Shown here: piece after piece, positions 22,382 to 28,768 of the stretch | How positions within the stretch are numbered: the stretch's first letter is position 1 | Layout of the letters: each line of letters opens with the position of its first letter | Assembly (NCBI GenBank): GCA_964483325.1 | Contig: CAZAAW010000031.1 | Location: forward strand, 1-28,768 | Direction: 5' to 3' | DNA length: 28,768 nt | DNA from: CAZAAW01 sp964483325 | GTDB lineage: Bacteria; Pseudomonadota; Alphaproteobacteria; Rhizobiales; Kaistiaceae | Notes under the pieces: model-generated | What the model saw: only the letters and a program-made list of their open reading frames with translations | Told to the model about the DNA's origin: nothing | The model's database searches: none | Translations under genes and position numbers: made by a program

Positions 22382-23283
22382 ATGGCAATAATTATAGCGC
22401 GGAACGCGACGCGGCGCATGAATTTTCGTCGCAAGACAGCGGCGCTGGCGATCGTTCGAAGCGATCCGCGTTGCCAAAAAAAGTCACGCGACGCCGCCGG
22501 AAGAGCCGCGTTCGCGATGAGTCAGCCCTTACGAAACTAAGGATTTCTGAGCGTCCGTCGCCGCACGTCGAATCTGCCTCTTTAGAGAGAAACACCACCC
22601 CCTCTCCCACACCGCTTCCAGTGCCTCACAAGGCGTCGTCAGCACCCTTTCCTATGTCCCTTGTCCAGCCCGTAGACAGGATGCTCATGACGGCAGATCA
22701 GCACGTGGACCGCGTCCTTCCGACCTGGGAGGAAGCCACCGACCTGCTACGCTCCACCTTCCTCCATCGTGCTGTAAGGGAAGGTGGCGGCTACGCCTTC
22801 ACGCTCAATCTTGCGCCAGACGTGATCGAGGCGGCGCTGAAGGACGAGCGGGGCTTCACCGCTCATATCCGCCGGAAGCTGGATCGGCATCTGAAGAGGC
22901 GCGGCGGCACCGCTTCGTTCTGGTTTGCTGTGGAGGCGACAGACAATGGACGCCCGCACCTGCATGGCGGGATCCTTCCCGGCCAGCATTCGCTCGCTGA
23001 GCTGAAGGCGATTCTGAAGGCCGTAGGAGGCTCCTGGGCGGGCGAGACAGGTCGTCAGTATCAGGTGAACCTCAAGCACAGAGACGACGATGCCTGGGCT
23101 TCCTATGCGGTCAAGGGGACCAGCCGCACCAGCAACCTAATTCCCGGCTCGCTGTTTACGGCAACCAATGATATCCGCCGGAGAGCGAAGCAGATTTATG
23201 CCGAGAAGCGCAAGGCTGCGTCGGCGATCAAGCTTCCTAGGACGAAGAAAGAAAGTAAGTCACTTATGACTTACATGAGATAG
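22369..23283 (+). CDS. HUH-endonuclease Rep-like protein (rolling-circle replication initiator)
   Basis: The product has 304 residues; AAGGAA lies 8 nt before the ATG. Residues 1-100 are basic and low in complexity (KKVTRRRRKSR), possibly a DNA-binding extension. The catalytic core covers about 115-285: motif 1 YAFTLNL (Phe144-Asn147), motif 2 RPHLHGG with His197 and His199 that would bind the metal, and motif 3 WASYAVKG with the likely nucleophile Tyr246 and Lys249. These are the three motifs of single-tyrosine HUH Reps. It would nick one strand at an origin, and two inverted repeats lie directly upstream. Such a Rep is unusual in a tailed-capsid element. The C-terminus is basic. Confidence 0.75.
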   Translation: MLTFDGNNYSAERDAAHEFSSQDSGAGDRSKRSALPKKVTRRRRKSRVRDESALTKLRISERPSPHVESASLERNTTPSPTPLPVPHKASSAPFPMSLVQPVDRMLMTADQHVDRVLPTWEEATDLLRSTFLHRAVREGGGYAFTLNLAPDVIEAALKDERGFTAHIRRKLDRHLKRRGGTASFWFAVEATDNGRPHLHGGILPGQHSLAELKAILKAVGGSWAGETGRQYQVNLKHRDDDAWASYAVKGTSRTSNLIPGSLFTATNDIRRRAKQIYAEKRKAASAIKLPRTKKESKSLMTYMR

Positions 23284-23326
23284 TTGCCAAAAATTCTTTG
23301 TTGACGCCATCAGGATTCTGATTCAT

Positions 23327-23353
23327 CCAAGTGTCGTTCTAGTCGTCACTTGG
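23327..23353 (+). promoter_or_regulatory. Inverted repeat covering the ribosome site of the 56-residue gene
   Basis: CCAAGTG (23327-23333) and CACTTGG (23347-23353). The right arm overlaps the TTGGAG ribosome site at 23351-23355, so folding would hide it. A TTGACG element lies 25 bp upstream. Confidence 0.4.
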
Positions 23354-23365
23354 AGATCAAAGCCG

Positions 23366-23536
23366 ATGGCAATCTATCTCGATCCCGAAACCTATTCCCG
23401 GCTTGTCGAAGCCCTTACCAGCCAGCATGACCGCGATGCGATCATGATCGCGCTAGGGGAGGTCGCCGACCTGTGGCCTGCGGATATCCGGCCGGCAGCG
23501 GATGATGCTGCACCGTTCGGCGACGTGTGGCCGTGA
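23366..23536 (+). CDS. 56-residue hypothetical protein
   Basis: It starts ATG at 23366 with GGAG 10 nt upstream and ends TGA at 23536. The sequence begins MAIYLDPETYSRLVEALTSQ and continues with an amphipathic helix and an acidic, Pro/Ala-rich tail ending FGDVWP. The first half could be a helical dimerisation or antitoxin-like segment. I recognise no family. It lies between the Rep and Mrr-like genes and has its own upstream inverted repeat, suggesting separate regulation, for example as an anti-restriction or control peptide. That role is speculation. Confidence 0.5.
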   Translation: MAIYLDPETYSRLVEALTSQHDRDAIMIALGEVADLWPADIRPAADDAAPFGDVWP

Positions 23537-23589
23537 AGGGCCTTGCCTTGGCATAAGGCGATTGGGTGGTGTAGGTCATTCTTAATCAC

Positions 23590-23622
23590 GCCCCGCCGGA
23601 TACTCTTAAAATCCGGCGGGGC
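23590..23622. repeat. Strong 12-bp hairpin between the small gene and the Mrr-like gene
   Basis: GCCCCGCCGGAT (23590-23601) and ATCCGGCGGGGC (23611-23622) with a 9-nt AT-rich loop. No T-run follows on either strand, so it is not a standard intrinsic terminator. It may be a transcription pause, an mRNA-protecting stem or a protein site. Confidence 0.55.
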
Positions 23623-23653
23623 GAGCTATTGACCGGCGGGTATTGATCTGTAA

Positions 23654-24538
23654 ATGGCCAACACGGCTGCGCGCGACCTTGAAATTCTAGTCACCAAGAT
23701 TCAAGCGAAGCTCGCCCCTGATGCGATAGTCGAGCACGACGTTGCGCTTCCGGGCCGACTCAGTGGTCGTGGCAGGCAAATTGACATTCTCGTTCGGCAG
23801 CGCATCGGTCAGTATGAAATCCGGATCGTGCTCGATTGTAAGGACTACAGTCGTCCGGTTGACGTGAAGGGGGTGGAGGAATTCCATGGCCTTCTTCAGG
23901 ACGTTGGCGCCCACAAGGGGGCCTTGGTATGCCCGCGCGGTTTCACAGGTGCTGCGAAAGTCCGGGCCGAGGGCCTTCAGATTAGCCTCTACAGTCCTGT
24001 GGACACTGATCCACACAAGTGGCAGGTCGCGGTGAGAATCCCTGTCTTGTGTGATTTTGCTGAGGCAGCAATCGCCTTTGGCCTGAAGATCTCTTCCATG
24101 GGGCCTGTAAGCATACCTGCCGATTTCTTCAGCACTGCCCATGCTTACGATATAACGGGGAATGACTTAGGTCTACCTGCTGATCTAGCATTAGCAAAAT
24201 GGGACGATGGATTGTATCCCATGGAAGCTGGATTGCACAGTGACCTTCCCATATTTAATCAGAGAACATACGTTGATAACGGTTATGGAGGCCGATCTGA
24301 AGCGGAGTTATACGTAAATTTGCGTGTTAAGCGTCGTCTATACTTTAGTTATCTAGATATAGAAGAAATATCTGGCTTTAAGGATGAGCTATCGGGCGCT
24401 GTTATCGCAAATGCTTTCAAGACAGGCATCCTCGACGTGGAGGAAGTTACTAAGACATGGCAAGTGATCGAATCCGAGGATAGCCTACCAGTCAGACCGT
24501 TTCTCCGGATGACAGGTTTGTTCGGCCTGTCAGAATGA
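23654..24538 (+). CDS. Mrr-like restriction endonuclease-fold protein (accessory cargo)
   Basis: The product has 294 residues. Residues about 5-115 form a PD-(D/E)xK nuclease core: an N-terminal helix, RQIDILVRQRIGQYEIRIVL with Asp44, DCKDYSRPVD with the Asp61-x-Lys63 pair, and a downstream VGAHKGALVCPRGFTGAAKVRAE that is typical of Mrr_cat proteins. Residues 120-294 are a separate unknown domain whose DNA (24160-24540) is clearly richer in A/T than its surroundings, so the gene may be a chimera or a recent import. Position at the right end of the element, just before attR, is where phages and satellites carry defence cargo. Cleavage of competing or modified DNA is the likely role. Confidence 0.75.
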   Translation: MANTAARDLEILVTKIQAKLAPDAIVEHDVALPGRLSGRGRQIDILVRQRIGQYEIRIVLDCKDYSRPVDVKGVEEFHGLLQDVGAHKGALVCPRGFTGAAKVRAEGLQISLYSPVDTDPHKWQVAVRIPVLCDFAEAAIAFGLKISSMGPVSIPADFFSTAHAYDITGNDLGLPADLALAKWDDGLYPMEAGLHSDLPIFNQRTYVDNGYGGRSEAELYVNLRVKRRLYFSYLDIEEISGFKDELSGAVIANAFKTGILDVEEVTKTWQVIESEDSLPVRPFLRMTGLFGLSE

Positions 24539-24643
24539 CAACCCTCAAGGGTGAGTTTCGCGGGAGAAAGCGAAACCGGTTCACCTCTGCTTCGTCGAGC
24601 CTGGCGGAGGGCAGCGGGTTTCGGCAATTCTGATGCTGGGGTT

Positions 24644-24676
24644 GCTACAAAAAACACCATGTTACACCGCTACAAA
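24644..24676 (+). other. Candidate integrase arm-type sites, right end
   Basis: GCTACAAA at 24644-24651 and 24669-24676, in the same orientation as the pair at the left end. They lie 60-93 bp inside attR, mirroring 60-103 bp inside attL. Confidence 0.5.
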
Positions 24677-24736
24677 GATTGCCCCATACGGCGGTAATAA
24701 ATAAGAAATATCAGCTACTTAGGCGAAAAATACACT

Positions 24737-24761
24737 GTTCAATCCTGTCCGGCAGCACCAG
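24737..24761 (+). other. attR: attR core
   Basis: A perfect 25-bp copy of the tRNA-Thr 3' end at 9608-9632. It is not part of an intact tRNA here, because no 5' tRNA sequence precedes it. It is the original tRNA 3' end displaced by integration. Confidence 0.95.
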
Positions 24762-24988
24762 CAGACCCAATACATGCGGCCGTCGGCGTGTTGCCTGCTT
24801 CCGCTATCCGGCGGCAGCGAGCGAACACCGGCACAATACGGCATCAGCAGCGGTGGATTTGCTCTTGTCCTGTTTCGCTTCCTCTCCCAGCCGGGAGCGC
24901 TCAAAAAATAGTCTCACAACCAGATACGGATTCTCTTGCAATTAGGACCGCGCCGCGATACCAATAACCGCCACGGTGGGACGCCGGC

Positions 24989-25276
24989 ATGGCCATCCAG
25001 AGCTTCAAGGACAAGGCGGCCAGGGCGATCCGGGAGGGAAGGCCGCCGGGCAAGGGATTTCCGCAGGACGTCGTCGCCATCGCCCGCCGCAAGCTCATCA
25101 TGCTGCATGCAGCCCGTGTTCTGGACGACCTGCGCATCCCGCCGGCCAACCGCCTGGAGAAGCTGCACGGCGACCGTGCCGGCCAGCATTCGATCCGGAT
25201 CAATGATCAGCTCCGCATCTGCTTCCGCTGGACGGCTCAAGGCCCGGAAGATGTCGAGATCGTTGACTACCATTGA
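24989..25276 (+). CDS. higB: HigB-type toxin (RelE/ParE superfamily)
   Basis: The product has 95 residues. Typical elements are IQSFKDKAARAIREGRPPGKGFP, the helix IARRKLIMLHAARVLDDLR, and the core strands LHGDRAGQHSIRINDQLRICFRW then VEIVDYH, which hold the catalytic basic residues of ribosome-dependent mRNA interferases. It cleaves mRNA on translating ribosomes when antitoxin is lost. GGTGGGA precedes the ATG. The gene lies outside the integrated element, 228 bp beyond attR. The antitoxin gene follows at 45 bp, in the toxin-first order of hig systems. Confidence 0.93.
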   Translation: MAIQSFKDKAARAIREGRPPGKGFPQDVVAIARRKLIMLHAARVLDDLRIPPANRLEKLHGDRAGQHSIRINDQLRICFRWTAQGPEDVEIVDYH

Positions 25277-25321
25277 GGAGGCGTTGCAGGCCTCCGCGAG
25301 TCCGACCATGGAGGGACGGAG

Positions 25322-25660
25322 ATGACCATCAACCGTGACCCGCTCGGCCCGGTGCATCCGGGCGAGATCCTGCGCGAGGAGTTCCTGTCGCCGATGGATC
25401 TGACGCCCTATGCGCTTGCCGCGGCGCTCAATGTTCCGCGCACGCGCATCGAGCGGCTGGTGCGGGAGGAAGTCGACCTGACGGTCGACACTGCGCTGCG
25501 GCTCGCCCGTTATTTCGGCACCACGCCGGAGTTCTGGCTGAACCTCCAGACGGCCTACGCCTTGGAGAGGGCGGATGCCTCCGGCCTCGAGACGATCATC
25601 CCCCGCGCCGAGGCGGTCAGGCCGCGAGCGCCCCGCGGCCGTCCCGCCAAGGTGGCCTGA
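25322..25660 (+). CDS. higA: HigA-type antitoxin (XRE helix-turn-helix)
   Basis: The product has 112 residues. LGPVHPGEILREEFLSPMDLTPYALAAALNVPRTRIERLV (shown in parts: VHPGEILREEFL, TPYALAAALNVP, RTRIERLV) and the following DTALRLARYFGTTPEFWLNLQ are diagnostic of HigA/VapI-type antitoxins. It neutralises HigB and represses its own operon. GGAGGGACGGAG lies just before the ATG. A C-terminal Arg/Pro-rich tail (about 95-112) extends past the usual domain. Confidence 0.95.
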   Translation: MTINRDPLGPVHPGEILREEFLSPMDLTPYALAAALNVPRTRIERLVREEVDLTVDTALRLARYFGTTPEFWLNLQTAYALERADASGLETIIPRAEAVRPRAPRGRPAKVA

Positions 25661-25671
25661 GCGCATCTCAG

Positions 25672-25706
25672 GCCGGCGATGTCGGCTCCGGCGCCGGCGG
25701 TTTTTT
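25672..25706 (+). terminator. Rho-independent terminator of higBA
   Basis: GCCGGCG (25672-25678) and CGCCGGC (25692-25698), then GG and six T (25701-25706), 12 bp after the higA stop. Confidence 0.75.
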
Positions 25707-25781
25707 GACCTGGCCGGTCGCCCGGATAATATGGCGGCAAAAGAAAGCGCTCCGCTCGCCGGAGGCTCAGGGAGACCGCCC

Positions 25782-26213
25782 ATGATCCGGCCTGCTGCCA
25801 TCGCCCTTCTCCTCGCCGGCCTTGCCTTGCCGGCCCTGGCTTTCCCGGCCCTTGCCGGCCCGGCCGAGGATCTGGCGCGGCTCGATATCGACCATGACGG
25901 CGTCCTCGACCGCGAGGAGGCGCATTATGACGGCCATGCGCTGTGGAACGTCGTCAGCCCGGAATGGTGGCTGCAGACCGAATATCTCCATTCCGGCGAG
26001 GCGACGCTGAAGGAGGGCGAGCTCGCCGGCCGCGTCGAGGGCGCCGACTATGCGCGGATCAACCTCAACAGCGACCACGGCATCGACATGGCGGAATGGC
26101 AGCAGGCGGTGGATCGCCGCTTCGACGCCGCCGATGCGAATGGCGACGGCAAGGTCGATGCCGCCGAGCTGGCGGCGCCGGCGGGCCTGCGCCTGCTGCA
26201 GGTGCTGGAATAG
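25782..26213 (+). CDS. Secreted EF-hand calcium-binding protein
   Basis: The product has 143 residues. The signal peptide covers about 1-26 (LLLAGLALPALAFPALAGPA). EF-hand loops are: first at 35-46 (DIDHDGVLDREE), canonical; second at 94-105 (NLNSDHGIDMAE), degenerate with Asn first; third at 118-129 (DANGDGKVDAAE), canonical. Between them lies a Trp-rich stretch EWWLQTEYLHSGEATLKEGEL. It probably binds calcium in the periplasm; no enzymatic domain is present. GGGAGA precedes the ATG. The gene stands alone after the higBA terminator and converges with the DedA gene. Confidence 0.88.
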   Translation: MIRPAAIALLLAGLALPALAFPALAGPAEDLARLDIDHDGVLDREEAHYDGHALWNVVSPEWWLQTEYLHSGEATLKEGELAGRVEGADYARINLNSDHGIDMAEWQQAVDRRFDAADANGDGKVDAAELAAPAGLRLLQVLE

Positions 26214-26219
26214 GGCGCC

Positions 26220-26867
26220 TTACGCCGCCCGGCGGGCGCGGCGGCTGCGGTTGCTGCGCTGGAAGGCGTGCACGCCGACGGCGGCGGCGACGATCGGCAG
26301 CACGATGATGGCGATCGACAGCACCAGCCATTGCGCGTCGCTGAGATTGAGGAATTTCGCCACGCTGCCGGCCCCGGCCCAGCCGATCAGGAAGCCGGCC
26401 GGCGCCCACACCAGCGCCGACAGGATGTTGGCGGCCTGGAAGCGCCGCTCCTCCATGCGCAGCATGCCGGCGACGAGCGGCACGGTGGAGCGGATCGGCC
26501 CGAAGAAGCGGCCGAGGAAGACGGCGGCGAAGCCGTAGCGGCGGAAGAACAGCCGCGCCTGCGCCACCGCCCCGCGGTGCCTGACCAGGAACGGCCGGTT
26601 GGCGACCTCGCGGCCCAGCCATTTGCCGAACCAGTAGGCGACGGCATCGCCCGCCACCGCGCCGATGATCGCCCCGGCCAGCACCGGCACCGGGTGCAGC
26701 AGCCCGGCGGTGGCGAGGCCGCCGATGACGATCAGCAGCGGCGTGCCGGGAAACAGGAAGCCGATCAGGATCAGCGATTCGCCGAAGCTGATCAGGGCCA
26801 GTAGCACGCCGGCCCAGGCGCGATGCGCCTCGATGAAAGCCACCAGTTCGCCGATCGGCAGTTCCAA
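26220..26867 (-). CDS. DedA-family (VTT/SNARE-associated) membrane protein
   Basis: The product has 215 residues from the TTG at 26867, chosen because GGAGG lies 5 nt upstream and the length then matches the family. It has several membrane spans. Signatures are ESLILIGFLFPGTPLLIVIGGLA (in parts: ESLILIGFLFPG, TPLLIVIGGLA), GAVAGDAVAYWFGKWLGR, and the GRFFGPIRSTVPLVAGMLRM region with the conserved G-R-F-x-x-x-x-R that is essential in DedA proteins. Family members act in envelope lipid-carrier (undecaprenyl phosphate or phospholipid) translocation and proton-dependent homeostasis. The C-terminus is Arg-rich. Convergent with the EF-hand gene, 6 bp apart. Confidence 0.93.
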   Translation of the reverse strand: MELPIGELVAFIEAHRAWAGVLLALISFGESLILIGFLFPGTPLLIVIGGLATAGLLHPVPVLAGAIIGAVAGDAVAYWFGKWLGREVANRPFLVRHRGAVAQARLFFRRYGFAAVFLGRFFGPIRSTVPLVAGMLRMEERRFQAANILSALVWAPAGFLIGWAGAGSVAKFLNLSDAQWLVLSIAIIVLPIVAAAVGVHAFQRSNRSRRARRAA

Positions 26868-27011
26868 GCTCGCCTCCGTGCGCTGCGCGTGGACGGGTCG
26901 GTCCGACCCGCAACGGCTAGCACACCCGGCGCCGCCGCGCATGCCCCACCTTTCGCCGCGCCCGCGAGCGTGTGAGGCGTGGTGGCGGGGTGCGCGGTGC
27001 CCGGCGTCGCT

Positions 27012-27069
27012 CCCCACCCGTCACGCGCCTTCGGCGCGCGCCACCCTCCCCGTGCCGGTGAGGGATGGG
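27012..27069 (+). repeat. Dispersed repeat B, copy 5 (short form)
   Basis: CCCCACCCGTCACGCG to GAGGGATGGG, without the central GATCAAGTCC hairpin. Confidence 0.75.
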
Positions 27070-27193
27070 TGCCCTGCATGAGCGGGCAGCGTAGGGTGGG
27101 CAAGGCCAAGCCTTGCCCACGCGGTCAAGGGCGGCCGGCCGCGTGGGCAAGCGCCTGCCGCGCATGCCCACCCAACGGCACGTCATCGGGACG

Positions 27194-27249
27194 CCCATCC
27201 CTCGCCGGAACGGGGAGGGTGGCCCCGGCGAAGCCGGGGTCGGGTGGGG
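27194..27249 (-). repeat. Dispersed repeat B, copy 6 (inverted)
   Basis: CCCATCCCTCGCCGG to GGGTGGGG, in reverse orientation to copy 5, so the two could pair across the 27096-27120 hairpin. Confidence 0.75.
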
Positions 27250-27386
27250 AGCGCCGCCGGGCGGCTTGCCTAACATCCCCGCGCCGCCATGCCTCCACCC
27301 CCCGCACGGCCGTTTCCAATCCGGCGATAATCGGATAGGGTCCGCCGCGTCTTCCGACTCCCATGTAATGCGACAAAAGGCGATGT

Positions 27387-27605
27387 ATGCCGAAAGAAGA
27401 GATCATTGAATTTCCCGGTACCATTACCGAGCTGCTGCCCAATGCCACTTTCCGCGTCAAGCTCGAGAACGACCATGAGATCATCGCCCATACGGCGGGG
27501 CGCATGCGCAAGAACCGCATCCGCGTCCTCGCCGGCGACAAGGTCCTGGTCGAAATGACCCCGTACGACCTCACCAAGGGTCGGATCACCTATCGCTTCA
27601 AGTAG
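27387..27605 (+). CDS. infA: Translation initiation factor IF-1
   Basis: The product has 72 residues, a single S1-like OB fold. The sequence EEIIEFPGTITELLPNATFR, VKLENDHEIIAHTAGRMRKNRIRV and VLVEMTPYDLTKGRITYRFK (shown in parts) is essentially invariant among bacteria. IF-1 binds the 30S A site during initiation. AAAGGCG precedes the ATG. It heads the infA-maf-yacG cluster common in Alphaproteobacteria; the maf start is 15 bp downstream. Confidence 0.98.
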   Translation: MPKEEIIEFPGTITELLPNATFRVKLENDHEIIAHTAGRMRKNRIRVLAGDKVLVEMTPYDLTKGRITYRFK

Positions 27606-27620
27606 CGTCCCGGCCGCATC

Positions 27621-28244
27621 ATGTCCGGATGGCATCGCCTCATCCTGGCCTCCGGATCGCCGCGCCGGCTGCAGCTCCTGAGCCAGGTGGGCATCGAGCC
27701 CGACCATCTCCTGCCGACCGACATCGACGAGACGCCGCGCCGCAACGAGGTGCCGCGCAATCTCGCCGTGCGGCTCGCCCGCGCCAAGGCCGAGGCGGCG
27801 CGCCTCACCGCCGGCAAGGACGAGACGCTGTCCGGCTGCACGATCCTCGCCGCCGACACGGTGGTGGCGATCGGCCGCCGCATCCTGCCGCAGGCGCAGT
27901 CGCTCGACCAGGCCGAGGCGTGCCTGAAGCTGCTCTCCGGCCGCGCCCACCGCGTCTATACCGGCGTGGCTCTGTTCACCCCAGGCGGCCGGCTGCGCCA
28001 GCGCCTCGTCGAGACGCGGGTGCGCTTCAAGCGCCTGTCGAAGCTCGACATCGAGCACTATCTCGCCTCCGGCGAATGGCGCGGCAAGGCCGGCGGCTAC
28101 GGCATCCAGGGCCTTGCCGCCTGCTTCGTGATGAAGCTGTCCGGCTCCTACACCAATGTCGTCGGCCTGCCGCTCTACGAGACTGTGGCGCTGCTGGCCG
28201 GCGAAGGCTTCCCGATCCACCACAACTGGCTGGCGCGGCCATGA
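27621..28244 (+). CDS. maf: Maf-family nucleoside triphosphate pyrophosphatase
   Basis: The product has 207 residues. The N-terminal ASGSPRRLQLL (10-20) is the Maf signature loop. LAADTVVAIG (77-86) carries the catalytic Asp79, and GKAGGYGIQGLAACF (155-169) matches the conserved closing motif. These enzymes hydrolyse non-canonical or modified nucleotides such as dTTP/UTP analogues to monophosphates, a housekeeping function. The stop overlaps the yacG start as ATGA. Confidence 0.96.
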   Translation: MSGWHRLILASGSPRRLQLLSQVGIEPDHLLPTDIDETPRRNEVPRNLAVRLARAKAEAARLTAGKDETLSGCTILAADTVVAIGRRILPQAQSLDQAEACLKLLSGRAHRVYTGVALFTPGGRLRQRLVETRVRFKRLSKLDIEHYLASGEWRGKAGGYGIQGLAACFVMKLSGSYTNVVGLPLYETVALLAGEGFPIHHNWLARP

Positions 28245-28480
28245 ATGACGACAAGAGCGGCGACGACAAGAGCGGCGACGACAACAAGCCTGCGGCGCCG
28301 GTGGTGCCGCTGCGCCCGACGCGGCCCTGCCCGATCTGCGGCAAGCCGTCGGTGCGCACCTTCTACCCCTTCTGCAGCCGCCGCTGCGCCGACATCGACC
28401 TCAACCGCTGGCTCTCCGGCGCCTACGCCATTCCGGTGGCGGAGGAAGACGGCGGCACCGGCGGCGACGAGGAGAGCTGA
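28241..28480 (+). CDS. yacG: YacG-family zinc protein (DNA gyrase inhibitor)
   Basis: The product has 79 residues. The zinc site is Cys30-x2-Cys33 (RPCPICGK) and Cys45-x3-Cys49 (FCSRRC), followed by ADIDLNRWLSGAYAIPV, the family signature. E. coli YacG binds gyrase and blocks DNA binding. Compared with that small protein this one has an N-terminal acidic extension with repeated DDKSG units and an acidic C-terminal tail (EEDGGTGGDEES). It is coupled to maf by ATGA. Confidence 0.95.
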   Translation: MNDDKSGDDKSGDDNKPAAPVVPLRPTRPCPICGKPSVRTFYPFCSRRCADIDLNRWLSGAYAIPVAEEDGGTGGDEES

Positions 28481-28520
28481 GGGGTTTCGCGCGCGTCTGT
28501 GCGTAACGCCCGGCGTGGGT

Positions 28521-28603
28521 CCCCACCCGTCACGCGCCTTCGGCGCGCGCCACCCCCCGGATCAAGTCCTGGGGCAGGCTCTCCCGTTTTGGTGAGGGGT
28601 GGG
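28521..28603 (+). repeat. Dispersed repeat B, copy 7
   Basis: Long form with the central GATCAAGTCC hairpin, in the same orientation as copies 1 and 2. The region 28481-28768 has no gene. Confidence 0.75.
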
Positions 28604-28632
28604 TGCGCGCTTCCCGATGAAGGCGCCCTTTA

Positions 28633-28672
28633 CCTCTCCCCACGGGAGAGGTCGGAAACGCGAAGCGTTTCC
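28633..28672. repeat. Tandem hairpins after repeat B copy 7
   Basis: Two adjacent perfect 8-bp stems: CCTCTCCC-CAC-GGGAGAGG (28633-28651) and GGAAACGC-GAA-GCGTTTCC (28654-28672). They resemble short intergenic palindromes of GC-rich alphaproteobacteria and are not followed by a T-run. Confidence 0.6.
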
Positions 28673-28768
28673 GGGTGAGGGACACCGCCGCTGACACGAA
28701 GTTGTAACGCCGGGGCAGGATTCCCGGCGGCCGAACCCCTTGCATGTTTGGACGGCCGACTCAGCGCA

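Larger units (their letters stand above)
24539..24988. other. Right end of the element and junction with the chromosome
   Basis: 450 bp without a supported gene. It holds a hairpin GTTTCGC/GCGAAAC (24555-24561 and 24570-24576), two GCTACAAA sites, attR at 24737-24761, and then 227 bp of chromosome with a short hairpin CTCCC/GGGAG near 24886-24899 before higB. Confidence 0.6.
26868..27386. other. Intergenic repeat-rich region between the DedA gene and infA
   Basis: 519 bp without a supported gene. It holds two repeat B copies in opposite orientation and between them a perfect 11-bp hairpin GTGGGCAAGGC-CAA-GCCTTGCCCAC at 27096-27120, a separate repeat type with a partial second copy near 27142-27170. 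Confidence 0.65.

Noticed and set aside
24989..25660. higBA as cargo of the integrated element
   Set aside because: It lies 228 bp beyond attR, so it belongs to the chromosome unless a second, outer attachment site exists, and none was seen.
26868..27017. N-terminal extension of the DedA protein to 27017
   Set aside because: The extra 50 residues are Arg/Gly/His-rich without a membrane signal, run into repeat B copy 5, and there is a ribosome site before the TTG at 26867.
27270..28223. Long minus-strand open frame opposite infA and maf
   Set aside because: Antisense of two well-supported genes; no motif.

Overview
The window is GC-rich chromosomal DNA from an alphaproteobacterium. The evidence is the infA-maf-yacG cluster, murA with a small basic protein beside it, a CspA/Rnk/DedA/HigBA housekeeping background, two matches to the alphaproteobacterial EcfG general-stress promoter (GGAAC-N16-CGTT), and many dispersed palindromic repeats. 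A member of Hyphomicrobiales or a neighbouring order is plausible, but I cannot fix the genus from sequence alone.

Layout. (1) 1-270: the end of an insertion-sequence-like element abutting dispersed repeats. (2) 270-1776, minus strand: a translationally coupled operon of a glutathione S-transferase, an ArsR-type regulator and an AHSA1/SRPBCC protein, with candidate operators upstream; a VOC (glyoxalase-fold) gene follows. (3) 2469-5807: a GH19 lysozyme-like enzyme with a C-terminal membrane anchor, and three small membrane or exported proteins that look like holin and spanin components. This resembles a detached phage lysis module, interrupted by a histone H1-like gene, a cold-shock gene with promoter and terminator, and two 147-bp palindromic repeats. 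(4) 5830-6480: two paralogous single-span membrane micropeptides. One has a consensus EcfG promoter, and a second EcfG match reads straight into a strong terminator, suggesting a roughly 50-nt RNA. (5) 6503-9105, minus strand: rnk, murA and a small basic protein. (6) 9557-9631: tRNA-Thr(GGT).

(7) 9608-24761: a 15.1-kb integrated element bounded by a perfect 25-bp repeat of the tRNA-Thr 3' end. It carries a tyrosine integrase, an HK97-type head set (portal, prohead protease, major capsid, connector, gp10-like, DUF3168-like, head-closure, P27-type small terminase, large terminase), two tail-chaperone-like proteins and a tape-measure protein, an HNH endonuclease, a ribbon-helix-helix regulator, an HUH (rolling-circle type) Rep and an Mrr-like nuclease. 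I find no tail tube, baseplate, fibre, lysis, primase, CI-type repressor or excisionase gene. The terminase genes lie downstream of the head genes, opposite to the usual order. The simplest reading is a capsid-forming satellite or a strongly reduced prophage that needs a helper for most of its tail. This is the most interesting part of the window.

(8) 24762-28768: chromosome resumes with higBA and its terminator, a secreted EF-hand protein, a DedA-family membrane protein, more repeats, and then infA, maf and yacG. All function calls are from reading motifs; no database search was run.
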